Positions 52,115 to 61,975 of a stretch of 64,000 nucleotides of DNA are shown here, one piece after another. The notes under the pieces were generated by a model. The model worked only from the letters and a program-made list of their open reading frames with translations. It was not told the origin of the DNA and searched no databases. Position 1 is the first letter of the stretch. The number at the start of each line of letters is the position of its first letter. Origin of the DNA: Kribbella sp. NBC_00382 (GTDB lineage Bacteria; Actinomycetota; Actinomycetes; Propionibacteriales; Kribbellaceae); assembly GCF_036067295.1 (NCBI RefSeq), contig NZ_CP107954.1, positions 5,146,001-5,210,000 of the forward strand. Reading direction: 5' to 3'. The translations under genes were made by a program, and so were the position numbers.

Positions 52115-52600
52115 CCACCCCGCACTCCAACAACCGGCCCCCACCCCTGGAAGCGTCGACCGCGGCAGCCGACGATCACGGGAAGCGCCTGCGCCGTCCA
52201 ACTGGCAGCAATCAACATGGGCGTAGTGCTGGTGAGCGGTTGGTCGCAGGGCTCGGGTGGATATCCCGCCCTCGAGCGAACTGCTGCAGCCTGTGAGAGC
52301 CAGCAAAGAGCCCACCTGTACTCCGACGAGCAGCCTGCGCCCGATCACGTGTCAGCAGCCGAGCGCGGGAGCCGACGATCGCCGGGAGCCGACGATCGCC
52401 GGGAGCTGCTACCCCGTCCACCCGGACGCAGCCGACGCGGGTGCGCTCTTGCTGCTGATTGGCGCTGGCCAGCTGTTGGTCGGAGTGCTCGGGGTGGGCG
52501 TGCCGGCCTCGTGTGAGCTGCCGGGCCGCGAGAGCCAACAAAGGGGTCACCTGTACGGAGAGATCCCGTACGCCGATGAGCAGCGTGCGCCCCGCCACGG
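52115..52600. repeat. Gene-free 486 bp with two diverged ~200-bp direct repeats and a 17-bp tandem
   Basis: Copy 1 covers 52168-52361 and copy 2 covers 52388-52612. Shared anchors in the same order are GCCGACGATC, then CCGTCCA, then GAGAGCCA-CAAAG, CACCTGTAC, GAGCAG-TGCGCCC and GTCAGCAG. Copy 2 is about 30 bp longer near its end and runs into the last codons of the secreted-protein gene. In addition GGGAGCCGACGATCGCC is repeated in tandem at 52367-52383 and 52384-52400. Short open frames exist on both strands (for example 52598-52212 minus) but none has a convincing start. Confidence 0.65.
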
Positions 52601-53602
52601 TCAGCAGTCGCCGGCCGCCGGGGCAGATGGTTGCGTGCTTCCCGGATCCACCAGGACCGGGACTGCCTCACCGATCCGCAGTTGCGTGGCCGCCTGCTGG
52701 GACATGTTGATCTGGCCGGTGTCGCCGAGGGTGCTCTGCCAGGTGATGGTCCACTCGGCGGTCGCACTGACCGGGTACTGACATTTCGGCTGCTCGTGTG
52801 AGGTCTTCCGGTACCGGTGACCGCAGTCTGGCGAATCGGCAATCCCCTTCGCCTTGCTGTACGGAGTACCGGCGCCCTCGCACCGGACCGTGTTCCCGTC
52901 ACCCATCTTCCAGTCGACGGCCTTCACAACCCCCGTAGCCGTCACCCGAAGCCCAGGCACCTCAGCCGACTTCGTAATCGGCCCAAACGTGTTCTCAGAC
53001 TTCTCCACCCACAACCACACCGGCATATTCACCAACCCAACCTGCCCAACCCCAGGCGCACTCCGCACCTGAGGCGCCTGCAGATTCATCAGCGCGATCG
53101 CGCGGTAGGCCAACGTCAACGGATCAGTCACCACCGTGTCGGGAGGACCAGGCAACCAAACGAATCTGGTCACCAGGTGCTTTCCCTCGTCATACCCCTG
53201 TTCGCGGACACAAGCCCAGATTGCTCCGTCGGTATGGCCTTGCCAGACGGGATCGGTAAACGGTGGCTGCGGATCCCATCGCTTCAGATAGCACTGCTCG
53301 CTGTTGGACCAGTTGCCGAGTTCGGCGTCGGAGCAAGCCTGCGGAGCTCCACCGTGATTGCAGACCCTCTTGACTTGCTTTGCGGGGGTGCCGGGCTTGG
53401 TCTTGTCTTTGCCGTTGCCCTTTTCATAGCTGTGCAGAACCCAGATGCAGACGTCGCGCTGTTCGTAGCATCGGAGAACGTAGGTGCCCGGACCACCTGG
53501 CTTCGGAGGAATGACCGGCGTGGCGCTGGCTGGTGTCTGAACTGTGAGCAGGGCGCCGAGCGCCAGTATGACCAATCCCAGGTAGCGGGATCGGCTCAGC
53601 AT
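52601..53602 (-). CDS. Secreted PKD-like-domain protein
   Basis: 333-aa exported protein. The signal peptide runs from the ATG at 53602 through a Leu/Ala core to a likely cleavage after SASA (ASATPVIPP). The mature part has many cysteines and Trp. A segment near residue 230, AVDWKMGDGNTVRCEG ... CGHRY, is the WxxGDG...HxY pattern of a PKD-like immunoglobulin fold. The enzyme role, if any, is unknown; an adhesion or matrix role is possible. The ATG overlaps the stop of the lipoprotein upstream, so they are co-translated. The 3' end enters the repeat region. Confidence 0.78.
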   Translation of the reverse strand: MLSRSRYLGLVILALGALLTVQTPASATPVIPPKPGGPGTYVLRCYEQRDVCIWVLHSYEKGNGKDKTKPGTPAKQVKRVCNHGGAPQACSDAELGNWSNSEQCYLKRWDPQPPFTDPVWQGHTDGAIWACVREQGYDEGKHLVTRFVWLPGPPDTVVTDPLTLAYRAIALMNLQAPQVRSAPGVGQVGLVNMPVWLWVEKSENTFGPITKSAEVPGLRVTATGVVKAVDWKMGDGNTVRCEGAGTPYSKAKGIADSPDCGHRYRKTSHEQPKCQYPVSATAEWTITWQSTLGDTGQINMSQQAATQLRIGEAVPVLVDPGSTQPSAPAAGDC

Positions 53603-54201
53603 GGGCCCGTGCCCTTCTCGTCGATGACGAACCACTTCTTCGTGGTGCTTCCCGCAGCGGCCGCGAATACGAGCTTGGCTGAGAATGTGCGTCGGGTGGC
53701 GCTGCTGGCGCCGATCGGCACTGGCTTCTTGGTGGACTGGAAGCGGATGACTGTTTTGGACGAGTCGATACAGGTCACGAGGTCAACCTCGGGCTGCGGG
53801 TTGTCCAGCTTGACGCTCTTGACCGTGAGCGACGCGATCTTGGTCGAACCCGTTTGATACCAGCCACTGTCGCGCAACGACCGGACATCTCCGATGACCG
53901 CTAGCAGCCAACTACCACCGAGTCCCGCGGCTTCCAGCGGAGCTCGACTCGAAGCGGCGGTGTTCGCCATCACTTGGTCGATTGCCGCCCGGGCAGCCCT
54001 GTACCGGGCGGTGGCGGCGGTGATGGCTGCTTGTTCTTCGGGGGTGTAAGCGGGTGTTGACGGAGCTGTTGGGGTGGGGGTTGGGGGTGTTGACGTGGGG
54101 GCTGTGTTGGGGTGACCGGCTTCGGGGGAGTTGTTGCAGGACGCCAGGGTGAGGGTGGCGCAGAGGGCAACGGTGGTGATGAGAAGCGGTCGGGGGTGCA
54201 T
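53596..54201 (-). CDS. Hypothetical lipoprotein
   Basis: 201-aa lipoprotein: basic start, hydrophobic core, lipobox LASC at about residue 22, then a long Pro/Thr/Ser linker and a globular part beginning EEQAAITAATARYRAARAAID. The fold resembles small secreted proteins with an NTF2-like shape in that helix-strand order (weak). ATG at 54201; the previous in-frame starts run into the divergent uppS region. It overlaps the PKD-like gene by 7 bp, so the two are an exported pair. Function unknown. Confidence 0.75.
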   Translation of the reverse strand: MHPRPLLITTVALCATLTLASCNNSPEAGHPNTAPTSTPPTPTPTAPSTPAYTPEEQAAITAATARYRAARAAIDQVMANTAASSRAPLEAAGLGGSWLLAVIGDVRSLRDSGWYQTGSTKIASLTVKSVKLDNPQPEVDLVTCIDSSKTVIRFQSTKKPVPIGASSATRRTFSAKLVFAAAAGSTTKKWFVIDEKGTGPC

Positions 54202-54325
54202 GCGGGGAGGGCTCCGATCGTGGGTTGCGGGCGGTACAAGGGTTGCATACGGAGGGTGGTCGGGGTGGGGGTTATCCACAGGGGTGCAGGAAGTTGCAGC
54301 CGTGGGGTTTGGGAGGATTTGGGGT

Positions 54326-55156
54326 ATGTCGCCTATTGGTCGTCGTCGGGTTCGGGTTGGGGAAGGTCGGCGGGGGGAGGTGGTGGCTCCTGACATGCAT
54401 CCGTCGGGGGCTCGGCCGCCGGCGATACCCAAGGAGCTGGTGCCCAATCACGTGGCGATCGTGATGGATGGGAACGGGCGGTGGGCGAAGGCTCGCAATC
54501 TGCCGCGGACCGAGGGGCACAAGGCGGGGGAGGCTTCGCTGCTCGATGTGATCAAGGGTGGGATCGAGATCGGGGTGAAGTACCTGTCGGCGTACGCGTT
54601 CTCGACGGAGAACTGGGCCCGGTCGCCTGATGAGGTGCGGTTCCTGATGGGGTTCAACCGCGATGTGATCCACCGGCGGCGCGATGAGCTGGACGCGATG
54701 GGTGTGCGGGTGGTGTGGTCGGGGCGGCGGCCGCGGTTGTGGAAGAGCGTGATCGACGAGCTCGAATCCGCGCAGGAGCAGACCAAGAACAACGACACCA
54801 TCACGCTGCAGTTCTGTGTGAACTACGGCGGGCAGGCGGAGATCGCCGATGCGATGCGGTCGATCGGCGCGGAGGTTGCCGCGGGCAAGCTCAACCCGGA
54901 CCGGATCACCGAGAAGACGATCGCCAAGCATCTCTACAACCCCGGGGTGCCCGAGGTGGACCTGTTCGTCCGGTCGTCGGGGGAGCAGCGCACGTCCAAC
55001 TTCCTGGTCTGGCAGCTCGCGTACGCCGAGATGGTCTTCCTCGACACGCTGTGGCCCGACTTCGACCGCCGCGACCTCTGGCGCGCGATCGAGCTCTACG
55101 CCCAGCGCGACCGTCGCTACGGCGGCGCCATCCCCAACCAGGTCGAGCAGGCCTGA
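54326..55156 (+). CDS. uppS: Undecaprenyl/decaprenyl diphosphate synthase (cis-prenyltransferase)
   Basis: 276-aa enzyme that extends farnesyl diphosphate with isopentenyl units to make the lipid carrier for cell-wall synthesis. Conserved blocks are VAIVMDGNGRWA (catalytic Asp), EGHKAGE, LSAYAFSTENW, NYGGQAEI, and the late RSSGEQRTSNFLVWQ and E-x-F-x-D (EMVFLDTLWPDF). The ATG at 54326 has GGGAGGA 8 nt upstream. It follows recO in the backbone, with two exported proteins in between on the other strand. Downstream lies a coiled-coil pair. Confidence 0.95.
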   Translation: MSPIGRRRVRVGEGRRGEVVAPDMHPSGARPPAIPKELVPNHVAIVMDGNGRWAKARNLPRTEGHKAGEASLLDVIKGGIEIGVKYLSAYAFSTENWARSPDEVRFLMGFNRDVIHRRRDELDAMGVRVVWSGRRPRLWKSVIDELESAQEQTKNNDTITLQFCVNYGGQAEIADAMRSIGAEVAAGKLNPDRITEKTIAKHLYNPGVPEVDLFVRSSGEQRTSNFLVWQLAYAEMVFLDTLWPDFDRRDLWRAIELYAQRDRRYGGAIPNQVEQA

Positions 55157-55195
55157 CAGCAGCCGGTACTAGGCAACAGCAGCCGGTACTACGTA
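55156..55195. repeat. 20-bp tandem repeat after uppS
   Basis: ACAGCAGCCGGTACTAGGCA and ACAGCAGCCGGTACTACGTA are adjacent and match at 18 of 20 positions. The first copy begins within the uppS stop codon. The repeat precedes the two-gene coiled-coil unit and could form part of its promoter or operator. Confidence 0.7.
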
Positions 55196-55266
55196 ACGCC
55201 CGTGAGCCCGCCGAGGTCTAGGCTCGCCAATCGACCGTGGATGTCGTCCAGGAGGAGTTGCCGACC

Positions 55267-55494
55267 GTGCAAGAGCAACCGCAGGCACTGGAGCGCGAGT
55301 TGCGGGCCGCCCAGGCGCAGATCCGCGACGTCGGATCCGTACTACGGGACGCACTCGCCGAAGACGACCGCCTGGCCGCACTCGCCGCCACCCCGCCAAG
55401 CAACATTGCGCAGGGCAACGGCGCGCCGGGTGATGGTGCCCGGCGACACAGTGCGCCGGATGAAAGCGGGCAAGCGGAGGGTGGCTGGCGATGA
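55267..55494 (+). CDS. Small coiled-coil protein (75 aa)
   Basis: 75 aa from the GTG at 55267, which has AGGAGGAG 9 nt upstream; an in-frame GTG at 55237 would add ten residues. The first 45 residues form one long charged helix with heptad spacing (LERELRAAQAQIRDVGSVLRD), and the remainder is disordered Gly/Pro/Ala/Gln. Its end overlaps the next ATG by 4 bp, so the two proteins are translated as a pair. The charged helix could pair with the helices of that protein. No family recognised. Confidence 0.6.
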   Translation: MQEQPQALERELRAAQAQIRDVGSVLRDALAEDDRLAALAATPPSNIAQGNGAPGDGARRHSAPDESGQAEGGWR

Positions 55495-56378
55495 CGGTGG
55501 CGGAGGATCGGCAGCAGGCTGCGAACCTGACTGATCAGACGGCGTCGGCGCTGGTGGCGGCGCGGTCGGCGATGATGGCGGCGAGGGATGCGACGGCTGA
55601 CTTCGATCGCTTGCTCGAGGCAAGGTTGGAGGAGGCGGGGAATTTGGGCGTACCCGCCCAGAGGGCTCGTGAGAGCGAGTACGCAGGCAGGCTGGCCGAT
55701 AGCCCGGGAGCTCGTGACAATGCCACCGACGACATCCGCAGAGCGCTCTACAGCGCTGGACTGACCAGTGATCAGCTCAACGGCCGGCTCCAGCGGGACA
55801 TCGGTCAGCTCGAGCAGATCGGGGACGACCTCGATCGGAGTTCGCGGGCGCTCACGCATGGGAAGAGCTCCCTCGACGACCTGGAGCAGTTGCCCGTCGA
55901 GCGCGATGAGCAGACCGGCGAGCCGACCCCGGAGGCCGCCGAGCAGCTCAGGCAGACGTCGATCCTGCGGCAGCGCGTCAGCACGATGGAGAACTCGATC
56001 GGCACCGCCAGTACTGGAGTGAAGAACGCCGAGACGCAGCTGAAGGCGGCCCGCGAGACGGCCCGTCGTCTGGTCCACGCGCCGCCGAGCGTCGGCACCG
56101 ACGGCCGGATCTCCAACGCGATCGAGCAGACCCGCGAGGAGCTCGGCAGCAACCTCCGGTCCGCTCGCCAACGGCTGGACGGCGCGAACCAGGATCTCAC
56201 CGCCGGCCGCCCAGCCGCCACAGAAGCCGCCCAGCGCAGCATCGATCTGGCCAACGCGACCCGGGCCGGCCTCAACCCGACCCCACCCTCACACGACGGT
56301 CCGCCCGGAGGCCCCTCCGGGTCGGACCTGAGCCGCCGCCTCAACGGCCCCTCCCAAAACCCAACCCTCGAACGCTAG
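55491..56378 (+). CDS. Coiled-coil protein of unknown function
   Basis: 295 aa, mostly charged helices in several coiled-coil blocks (about 10-60, 85-130, 150-250), and a Pro/Gly-rich tail. No signal peptide or membrane helix, so it is cytoplasmic or secreted by a route that does not use a cleaved signal. Coupled to the 75-aa protein upstream. Its pattern has some likeness to proteins of the WXG100/ESX substrate class (helical, paired with a small partner), but no W-x-G motif is present. Downstream the response regulator is convergent, 15 bp away. Confidence 0.65.
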   Translation: MTVAEDRQQAANLTDQTASALVAARSAMMAARDATADFDRLLEARLEEAGNLGVPAQRARESEYAGRLADSPGARDNATDDIRRALYSAGLTSDQLNGRLQRDIGQLEQIGDDLDRSSRALTHGKSSLDDLEQLPVERDEQTGEPTPEAAEQLRQTSILRQRVSTMENSIGTASTGVKNAETQLKAARETARRLVHAPPSVGTDGRISNAIEQTREELGSNLRSARQRLDGANQDLTAGRPAATEAAQRSIDLANATRAGLNPTPPSHDGPPGGPSGSDLSRRLNGPSQNPTLER

Positions 56379-56393
56379 CCGCGTCGGGCGCGG

Positions 56394-57038
56394 TCAGCGG
56401 CGGGGTGAAGGAAGCAGACCTCGTTCGATGGCGACCGTGACGGCGCGAGTGCGGTCGTCGACGTCGAGCTTGGTGAAGAGGCGTTGGAGGTGGGTTTTGA
56501 CTGTTGCCTCGCCAATGAACAACTCGCGACCGATTTCGGCATTGCTGAGGCCTCGGGCGACGGCGGCGAGGACCTCTAGTTCGCGAGGGGACGGCTGGAC
56601 CGCGGCGGGCGTGGCCGGAGTACGGAGTCTGGACATCAGGCGGGCTGCGACCGGCCCGGCCAGGACTGTTTCGCCGCGGGAGGCTGCCCGGATCCCGTCC
56701 AGCAGTTCGGCGTGCGGTGTGTCCTTGAGGAGATAGCCGGCGGCGCCTGCCTCGACGGCGTGCAGGATGTCGGTGTCTGTGTCGTACGTCGTCAGCACCA
56801 GCACCTTCGTCGCCGGGTAGCCCGAAACGATCGCGCCCGTCGCCGACACCCCGTCGCGGCGCGGCATGCGCAGGTCCATCAGTACTACGTCCGGCCGGGT
56901 CGACTCGACCAGCGTGAGGGCCTCCTCGCCGTCAGCCGCCTCGCCGACCACCTCGATGTCGTCGGTCACCGCGAGCATCCCGATCAGCCCCGATCGGACG
57001 ACCGGGTGGTCGTCCACCACCAGCACCCTGACCGTCAT
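56394..57038 (-). CDS. NarL/LuxR-type response regulator
   Basis: 214 aa. The receiver domain has acidic pair Asp9-Asp10, phospho-acceptor Asp55 (VVLMDLRMP), Thr and the conserved Lys in YLLKDTPHAE. The C-terminal LuxR helix-turn-helix is at about 150-205 (PSPRELEVLAAVARGLSNAEIGRELFIGEATVKTHLQRLF). The start is immediately next to the kinase stop (1-bp overlap), so kinase and regulator are one unit. It likely controls the ABC-2 exporter genes upstream in the same operon. Confidence 0.93.
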   Translation of the reverse strand: MTVRVLVVDDHPVVRSGLIGMLAVTDDIEVVGEAADGEEALTLVESTRPDVVLMDLRMPRRDGVSATGAIVSGYPATKVLVLTTYDTDTDILHAVEAGAAGYLLKDTPHAELLDGIRAASRGETVLAGPVAARLMSRLRTPATPAAVQPSPRELEVLAAVARGLSNAEIGRELFIGEATVKTHLQRLFTKLDVDDRTRAVTVAIERGLLPSPRR

Positions 57039-58333
57039 CAGCCCTCCTGCCCCGTCGCCGGAATGAGTACCTGCACCCGCGTACCACGCCCCGGCGCGCT
57101 GTCGACCGACACCGTGCCACCGGACTCCTCGACCCGCCCCCGCATCGCCGCCAACCCATACCCACCCGAGCTCGCGGACGGCGTGAAACCGGCCCCGTCA
57201 TCAATGATCTCGATCGCCACGCCATCAGCCGACATCCCAAGCAGGATCCGCACCCGCGTGGCCCCAGCGTGCTTCCGTACGTTCGCCAGCGACTCCTGAG
57301 CCGCCCGCAACAAAACCACCTGCTGCCCCTGAGGCAACGCAGCCACCTCGTCATCAGCCATATCCAACGACACCTGTACGTCCACGCCGGTCTCAGCCGC
57401 GAACCGCTCACCGTGCCGTTGCAGTACTTCGGCCAGCGTCGCCCCACTCAACGCGACGGGCGTAAAGGCCGCCACCAAAGCCCGAGCCTCAGCCAAATTC
57501 TCGCGGGCCGTGTCCTCGATCGCCGCCAACCGTCCGGCCGCAGGTTCGACCGCACCCCGCGAGAGCTCGACCGCAGCCGTCTGCGAGAGCATCACGATGC
57601 TCGTCATCCCCTGCGCGAGCGTGTCGTGGATCTCGCGAGCCATCCGCTCCCGCTCCGCCATCACGCCGGCCGTGTGGTGCGCCTCGGCCAACTCGTCCCG
57701 TGCTGCCTCGAGTTGCTCGATCAGGTCGGCCCGCTGCTGGCTCTGGGTGATCACCTTGTCGATCCAGATCCCGAGCAGCAGGCTGACGACCAGGCTGATC
57801 ACCATCCACGGCAAGATGTCCCAGAAGGCGTCCATCGTCCAGCCGGCCGCCCAGAGCTGGGCCGTGCCGACCGCGAACAGCAGCAGGAAGCTGAGCGGTA
57901 CCGCATCGTGCATCCGGTCGCTCAGCAGCCAGATCTGCGGCGAGACGATGAACAGGATGAAGACCGACGGCGGGAAGAGCGCGACGGCTCCACTGACGCA
58001 GGCGATCATCACCGCGCGGTACAGGTGGGCCTGCCACCGGCTGCGGGAGATCATCGCCGGCATCGCGAGCAGCCGGTAGGACAGGGCCAGTACCGCGACC
58101 AGGGCCAGATAGGCGATCCGCCGCGGGGTGGTCAGCTCGGAGGAGAAGAGTGCGGTGATCGCGGTGACGCCGAGCAGCCCGTAGAAGACGATGTGCCAAC
58201 CGATCAGGGTGCGCACCCAGACAGGCTGGTCCGCCTTGCTACCGGAGAGCTCCATGCGCACCATCTTCCTCCAGAACCACCGGAGGTCGCTCAAGGCGCC
58301 TCCGGCAGTCGCGGAGAGAGGGGTGCCGAACAT
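57038..58333 (-). CDS. Histidine kinase, HisKA_3 (DesK/NarX-like) family
   Basis: 431-aa sensor kinase with about five or six N-terminal membrane helices (VWVRTLIGWHIVFYGLLGV onward) and almost no extracytoplasmic loops. The phospho-His lies in REIHDTLAQGMTS, and the ATPase has the N box AAQESLANVRKHAG and the G1 box DDGAGF. Membrane-embedded sensing, for example of lipid packing or of a drug in the bilayer, would fit this topology. The ATG overlaps the permease stop as TGATG. Later ATGs (for example MELSG) could be used instead. Confidence 0.88.
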   Translation of the reverse strand: MFGTPLSATAGGALSDLRWFWRKMVRMELSGSKADQPVWVRTLIGWHIVFYGLLGVTAITALFSSELTTPRRIAYLALVAVLALSYRLLAMPAMISRSRWQAHLYRAVMIACVSGAVALFPPSVFILFIVSPQIWLLSDRMHDAVPLSFLLLFAVGTAQLWAAGWTMDAFWDILPWMVISLVVSLLLGIWIDKVITQSQQRADLIEQLEAARDELAEAHHTAGVMAERERMAREIHDTLAQGMTSIVMLSQTAAVELSRGAVEPAAGRLAAIEDTARENLAEARALVAAFTPVALSGATLAEVLQRHGERFAAETGVDVQVSLDMADDEVAALPQGQQVVLLRAAQESLANVRKHAGATRVRILLGMSADGVAIEIIDDGAGFTPSASSGGYGLAAMRGRVEESGGTVSVDSAPGRGTRVQVLIPATGQEG

Positions 58334-59162
58334 CAGCCGGCGTCTCGCCGGGTCCAGCGGAACACCCGCTGGGCGACGATCAGGCCGACCACCAGCCAGA
58401 CCGCCAGGACGATCGCGCCGAGGCCGAGGTGCCAGGACTGGCCGGGCTCGGTCTGGACGAAGTCGTCCGGCAGGAAGACCGAGCGCATCCCCGAGGCCAG
58501 CCACTTCAGCGGGAAGATCGACGCGACACCGCGCATCCAGCCGGGCAGGCTGCTGTAGACGAAGTACACACCGGACATGAACTGCAGCAGGAGTACCACC
58601 GGGGTGACGACCGCGGAGGCCGCCTTGCCGGACTTCGGTACGACGCTGAAGGCGATCCCGAGTACCGACCCCGACGCGGTACCGAGCGCGAAGATCCACA
58701 GGAAGTTGAGCCACTTCGACGGCTCGGTCGGCAGGTCGACGCCGAGCAGCAGCCCGGAGATGGCCAGCAGCAAGGCGATCTGAGCGATCGAGGTGATCAG
58801 GACCTGGCCGATCTTGCCGATGAAGTAGGACTGCGGCGGCATCGGCGTACCGCGCAGGCGCTTCAGCAGACCTTCGTCACGCTCCAGCGCGATGCTGATC
58901 GCGAGCGACTGGAAGCTGCTCAGGAAGATGCCGGAGGCGATCATCCCGGGGGTGAAGTAGGTGGCCGCGTTGACGCCCTGGCCGAAGTCGGTGTCGCCGA
59001 AGACGGCGGAGAAGATGGCCAGGAAGATGATCGGGAAGAAGAAGGTGAAGATCAGCGCCTCCCGCTCCCGGAAGAACTCGCGGACCTCGAGCTTGGTGCG
59101 GGCCAGGCCGACCGCCATCGTCGACGGCAGCGGCTTGTTGGTGACGTTGTGCGAGGTGGCCA

Positions 59163-59163
<1 letters not shown>
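58333..59163 (-). CDS. ABC-2-type transporter permease
   Basis: 276-aa membrane protein with six helices. After a soluble N-terminus come FFFPIIFLAIFSAVFG, MIASGIFLSSFQSLAISIALERDEGLLKRLRGTP (the ABC-2 elbow) and PLKWLASGMRSVF. This is the DrrB/NodJ group of drug, lipid or polysaccharide exporters. Both flanking genes overlap as TGATG, so ATPase, permease, kinase and regulator form one operon. Confidence 0.9.
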
Positions 59164-60050
<887 letters not shown>

Positions 60051-60178
60051 GGCTCAAGCTTCCCGTCCGGAGGGGGTTCCGGAGGAGCATCGGACGACGG
60101 ACCGGCTGTCCCCCGACCGGTGGACAGACACTCGTAGTACGGGGTGCTTACGGCAGTTTTTCGGGTTAGCGTCTGGGC

Positions 60179-61273
60179 ATGAGTCAGACCGTGCGTGGAG
60201 TCGTCGCCCTGAGCAAGGGCGCACCCGTAACCATCGAAGAGATCACCATTCCCGACCCCGGCCCGGGCGAGGCGGTCGTGAAGGTCCAGGCGTGCGGCGT
60301 CTGCCATACCGACCTGCACTACCGCGAGGGCGGTATCAACGACGAGTTCCCGTTCTTGCTCGGCCACGAGGCCGCCGGCATCGTCGAGTCGGTCGGCGAG
60401 GGGGTGACGGACGTCGAGCCTGGTGACTTCGTCGTCCTGAACTGGCGCGCCGTCTGCGGCAACTGTCGGGCCTGCCTGCGCGGGCGGCCGTGGTACTGCT
60501 TCAACACCCACAACGCGAAGCAGAAGATGACCCTTGCCGACGGCACCGAGCTGTCGCCCGCGCTGGGCATCGGCGCGTTCGCCGAGAAGACGCTGGTCGC
60601 GGCGGGGCAGTGCACGAAGGTCGACCCGGCGGCGAAGCCCGAGGTGGCCGGCCTGCTCGGCTGTGGCGTGATGGCCGGCCTCGGCGCTGCGGTGAACACC
60701 GGCAACGTCGGTCGTGGCGACACCGTCGCGGTGATTGGTTGTGGCGGTGTCGGTACTGCGGCAGTCGTGGGCGCCCGTCTCGCCGGGGCTGCCCGGGTGA
60801 TCGCGCTCGACATCGATCAGCGCAAGCTGGACGTCGCGGCCGAGCTGGGCGCGACGCACACGATCAACTCGAAGGGGCTGGACCACGACGGTGTCGTCGA
60901 GGCGGTCCAGGAGCTGACCGGTGGGTTCGGCGCGGATGTCGTGATCGACGCGGTCGGTCGTCCGGAGACGTGGAAGCAGGCCTTCTACGCGCGCGACCTC
61001 GCCGGGACCGTGGTGCTCGTCGGCGTACCGACGCCCGAGATGACGCTCGACATGCCGCTGCTCGACTTCTTCGGCCGGGGCGGCTCGCTCAAGTCGAGCT
61101 GGTACGGCGACTGCCTGCCGTCGCGTGACTTCCCGTTGCTGATCGACCTGCATCTACAGGGGCGGTTGCCGCTGGACCGGTTCGTGTCCGAGACGATCGC
61201 GCTGGACCAGGTCGAGGCGGCCTTCGACAAGATGCACCACGGCGACGTCCTGCGATCGGTGGTGCTGTTCTGA
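60179..61273 (+). CDS. S-(hydroxymethyl)mycothiol dehydrogenase
   Basis: 364-aa zinc-dependent class III-like alcohol dehydrogenase that oxidises the formaldehyde-mycothiol adduct to formyl-mycothiol, using NAD. The catalytic zinc site is CGVCHTD and GHEAAG; the structural zinc site is CGNCRACLRGRPWYC. The NAD motif is IGCGGVGTAAVVGARLAG, and the C-terminal substrate loop (SLKSSWYGDCLPSRDFP) is typical of the mycothiol type. TAGCGT (60167-60172) lies 6 nt before the ATG, with no Shine-Dalgarno. Its stop overlaps the next gene by 1 bp. The presence of this enzyme implies that the cell makes mycothiol. Confidence 0.93.
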   Translation: MSQTVRGVVALSKGAPVTIEEITIPDPGPGEAVVKVQACGVCHTDLHYREGGINDEFPFLLGHEAAGIVESVGEGVTDVEPGDFVVLNWRAVCGNCRACLRGRPWYCFNTHNAKQKMTLADGTELSPALGIGAFAEKTLVAAGQCTKVDPAAKPEVAGLLGCGVMAGLGAAVNTGNVGRGDTVAVIGCGGVGTAAVVGARLAGAARVIALDIDQRKLDVAAELGATHTINSKGLDHDGVVEAVQELTGGFGADVVIDAVGRPETWKQAFYARDLAGTVVLVGVPTPEMTLDMPLLDFFGRGGSLKSSWYGDCLPSRDFPLLIDLHLQGRLPLDRFVSETIALDQVEAAFDKMHHGDVLRSVVLF

Positions 61274-61878
61274 TGCCGGCCCGGATCGAGCGGGTGATCA
61301 CGTCCGGCACGTTCAGCCTCGACGGCGGCACCTGGGACGTCGACAACAACGTCTGGCTGGTGGGCGACGACGAGGAAGTACTCGTCATCGACGCCGCCCA
61401 CTCGGCCTCCGCAATCGTCGAGGCGGTCGGTGATCGCCGGGTGGTCGCCCTGGTCTGCACGCACGGCCACAACGACCACATCAACGCAGCGGTCGACTTC
61501 CGCGACGCCACGAAGGCGCCGATCTGGCTCAACCCGGCCGACCGCATGCTGTGGGACGCCGTCTACGACGTCTCACCCGACCACGACCTAACCGACGGCA
61601 CGACCTTCGAGGTAGCCGGTACGACGTTGCGCGCGATCCAGACTCCAGGCCACAGCCCCGGAAGCACCTGCCTGTACGCCGAAGACCTCAACTCCGTCTT
61701 CACCGGCGACACCCTCTTCCACGGCGGCCCCGGCGCCACCGGCCGCTCCTACTCCGACAAACCCACCATCCTCGACTCCATCACCACCAAACTCCTGACG
61801 CTCCCGCCGGACACGGTGGTCCACACCGGCCACGGGGACACCACCACCATCGCGGCGGAGGTCGACAACATCAGCTGA
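61273..61878 (+). CDS. MBL-fold hydrolase paired with the mycothiol dehydrogenase
   Basis: 201-aa metallo-hydrolase. Zinc motif THGHNDHINAA, then GHSPGSTC, FTGDTLF and HTGHGDTTTI, as in glyoxalase-II-like thioesterases. In actinobacteria this gene normally follows the mycothiol dehydrogenase, and it probably hydrolyses the formyl-mycothiol product to formate and mycothiol (inference from pairing). ATG within the dehydrogenase stop (TGATG). Cytosolic. Confidence 0.87.
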   Translation: MPARIERVITSGTFSLDGGTWDVDNNVWLVGDDEEVLVIDAAHSASAIVEAVGDRRVVALVCTHGHNDHINAAVDFRDATKAPIWLNPADRMLWDAVYDVSPDHDLTDGTTFEVAGTTLRAIQTPGHSPGSTCLYAEDLNSVFTGDTLFHGGPGATGRSYSDKPTILDSITTKLLTLPPDTVVHTGHGDTTTIAAEVDNIS

Positions 61879-61975
61879 AGGCGACCGCCAGCCCATCAAT
61901 GGGCGCAGCTGGAGAGGCGGTACCGCGGGAGAGCTCGGTCTGGCGGCGCGATTGATGGCGTGGCGGTGCGCCTCG

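Noticed and set aside
52212..52781. Overlapping short frames in the repeat region, on both strands
   Set aside because: No Shine-Dalgarno or conserved start, and the frames differ between the two repeat units; the alike peptides are explained by the duplicated DNA.
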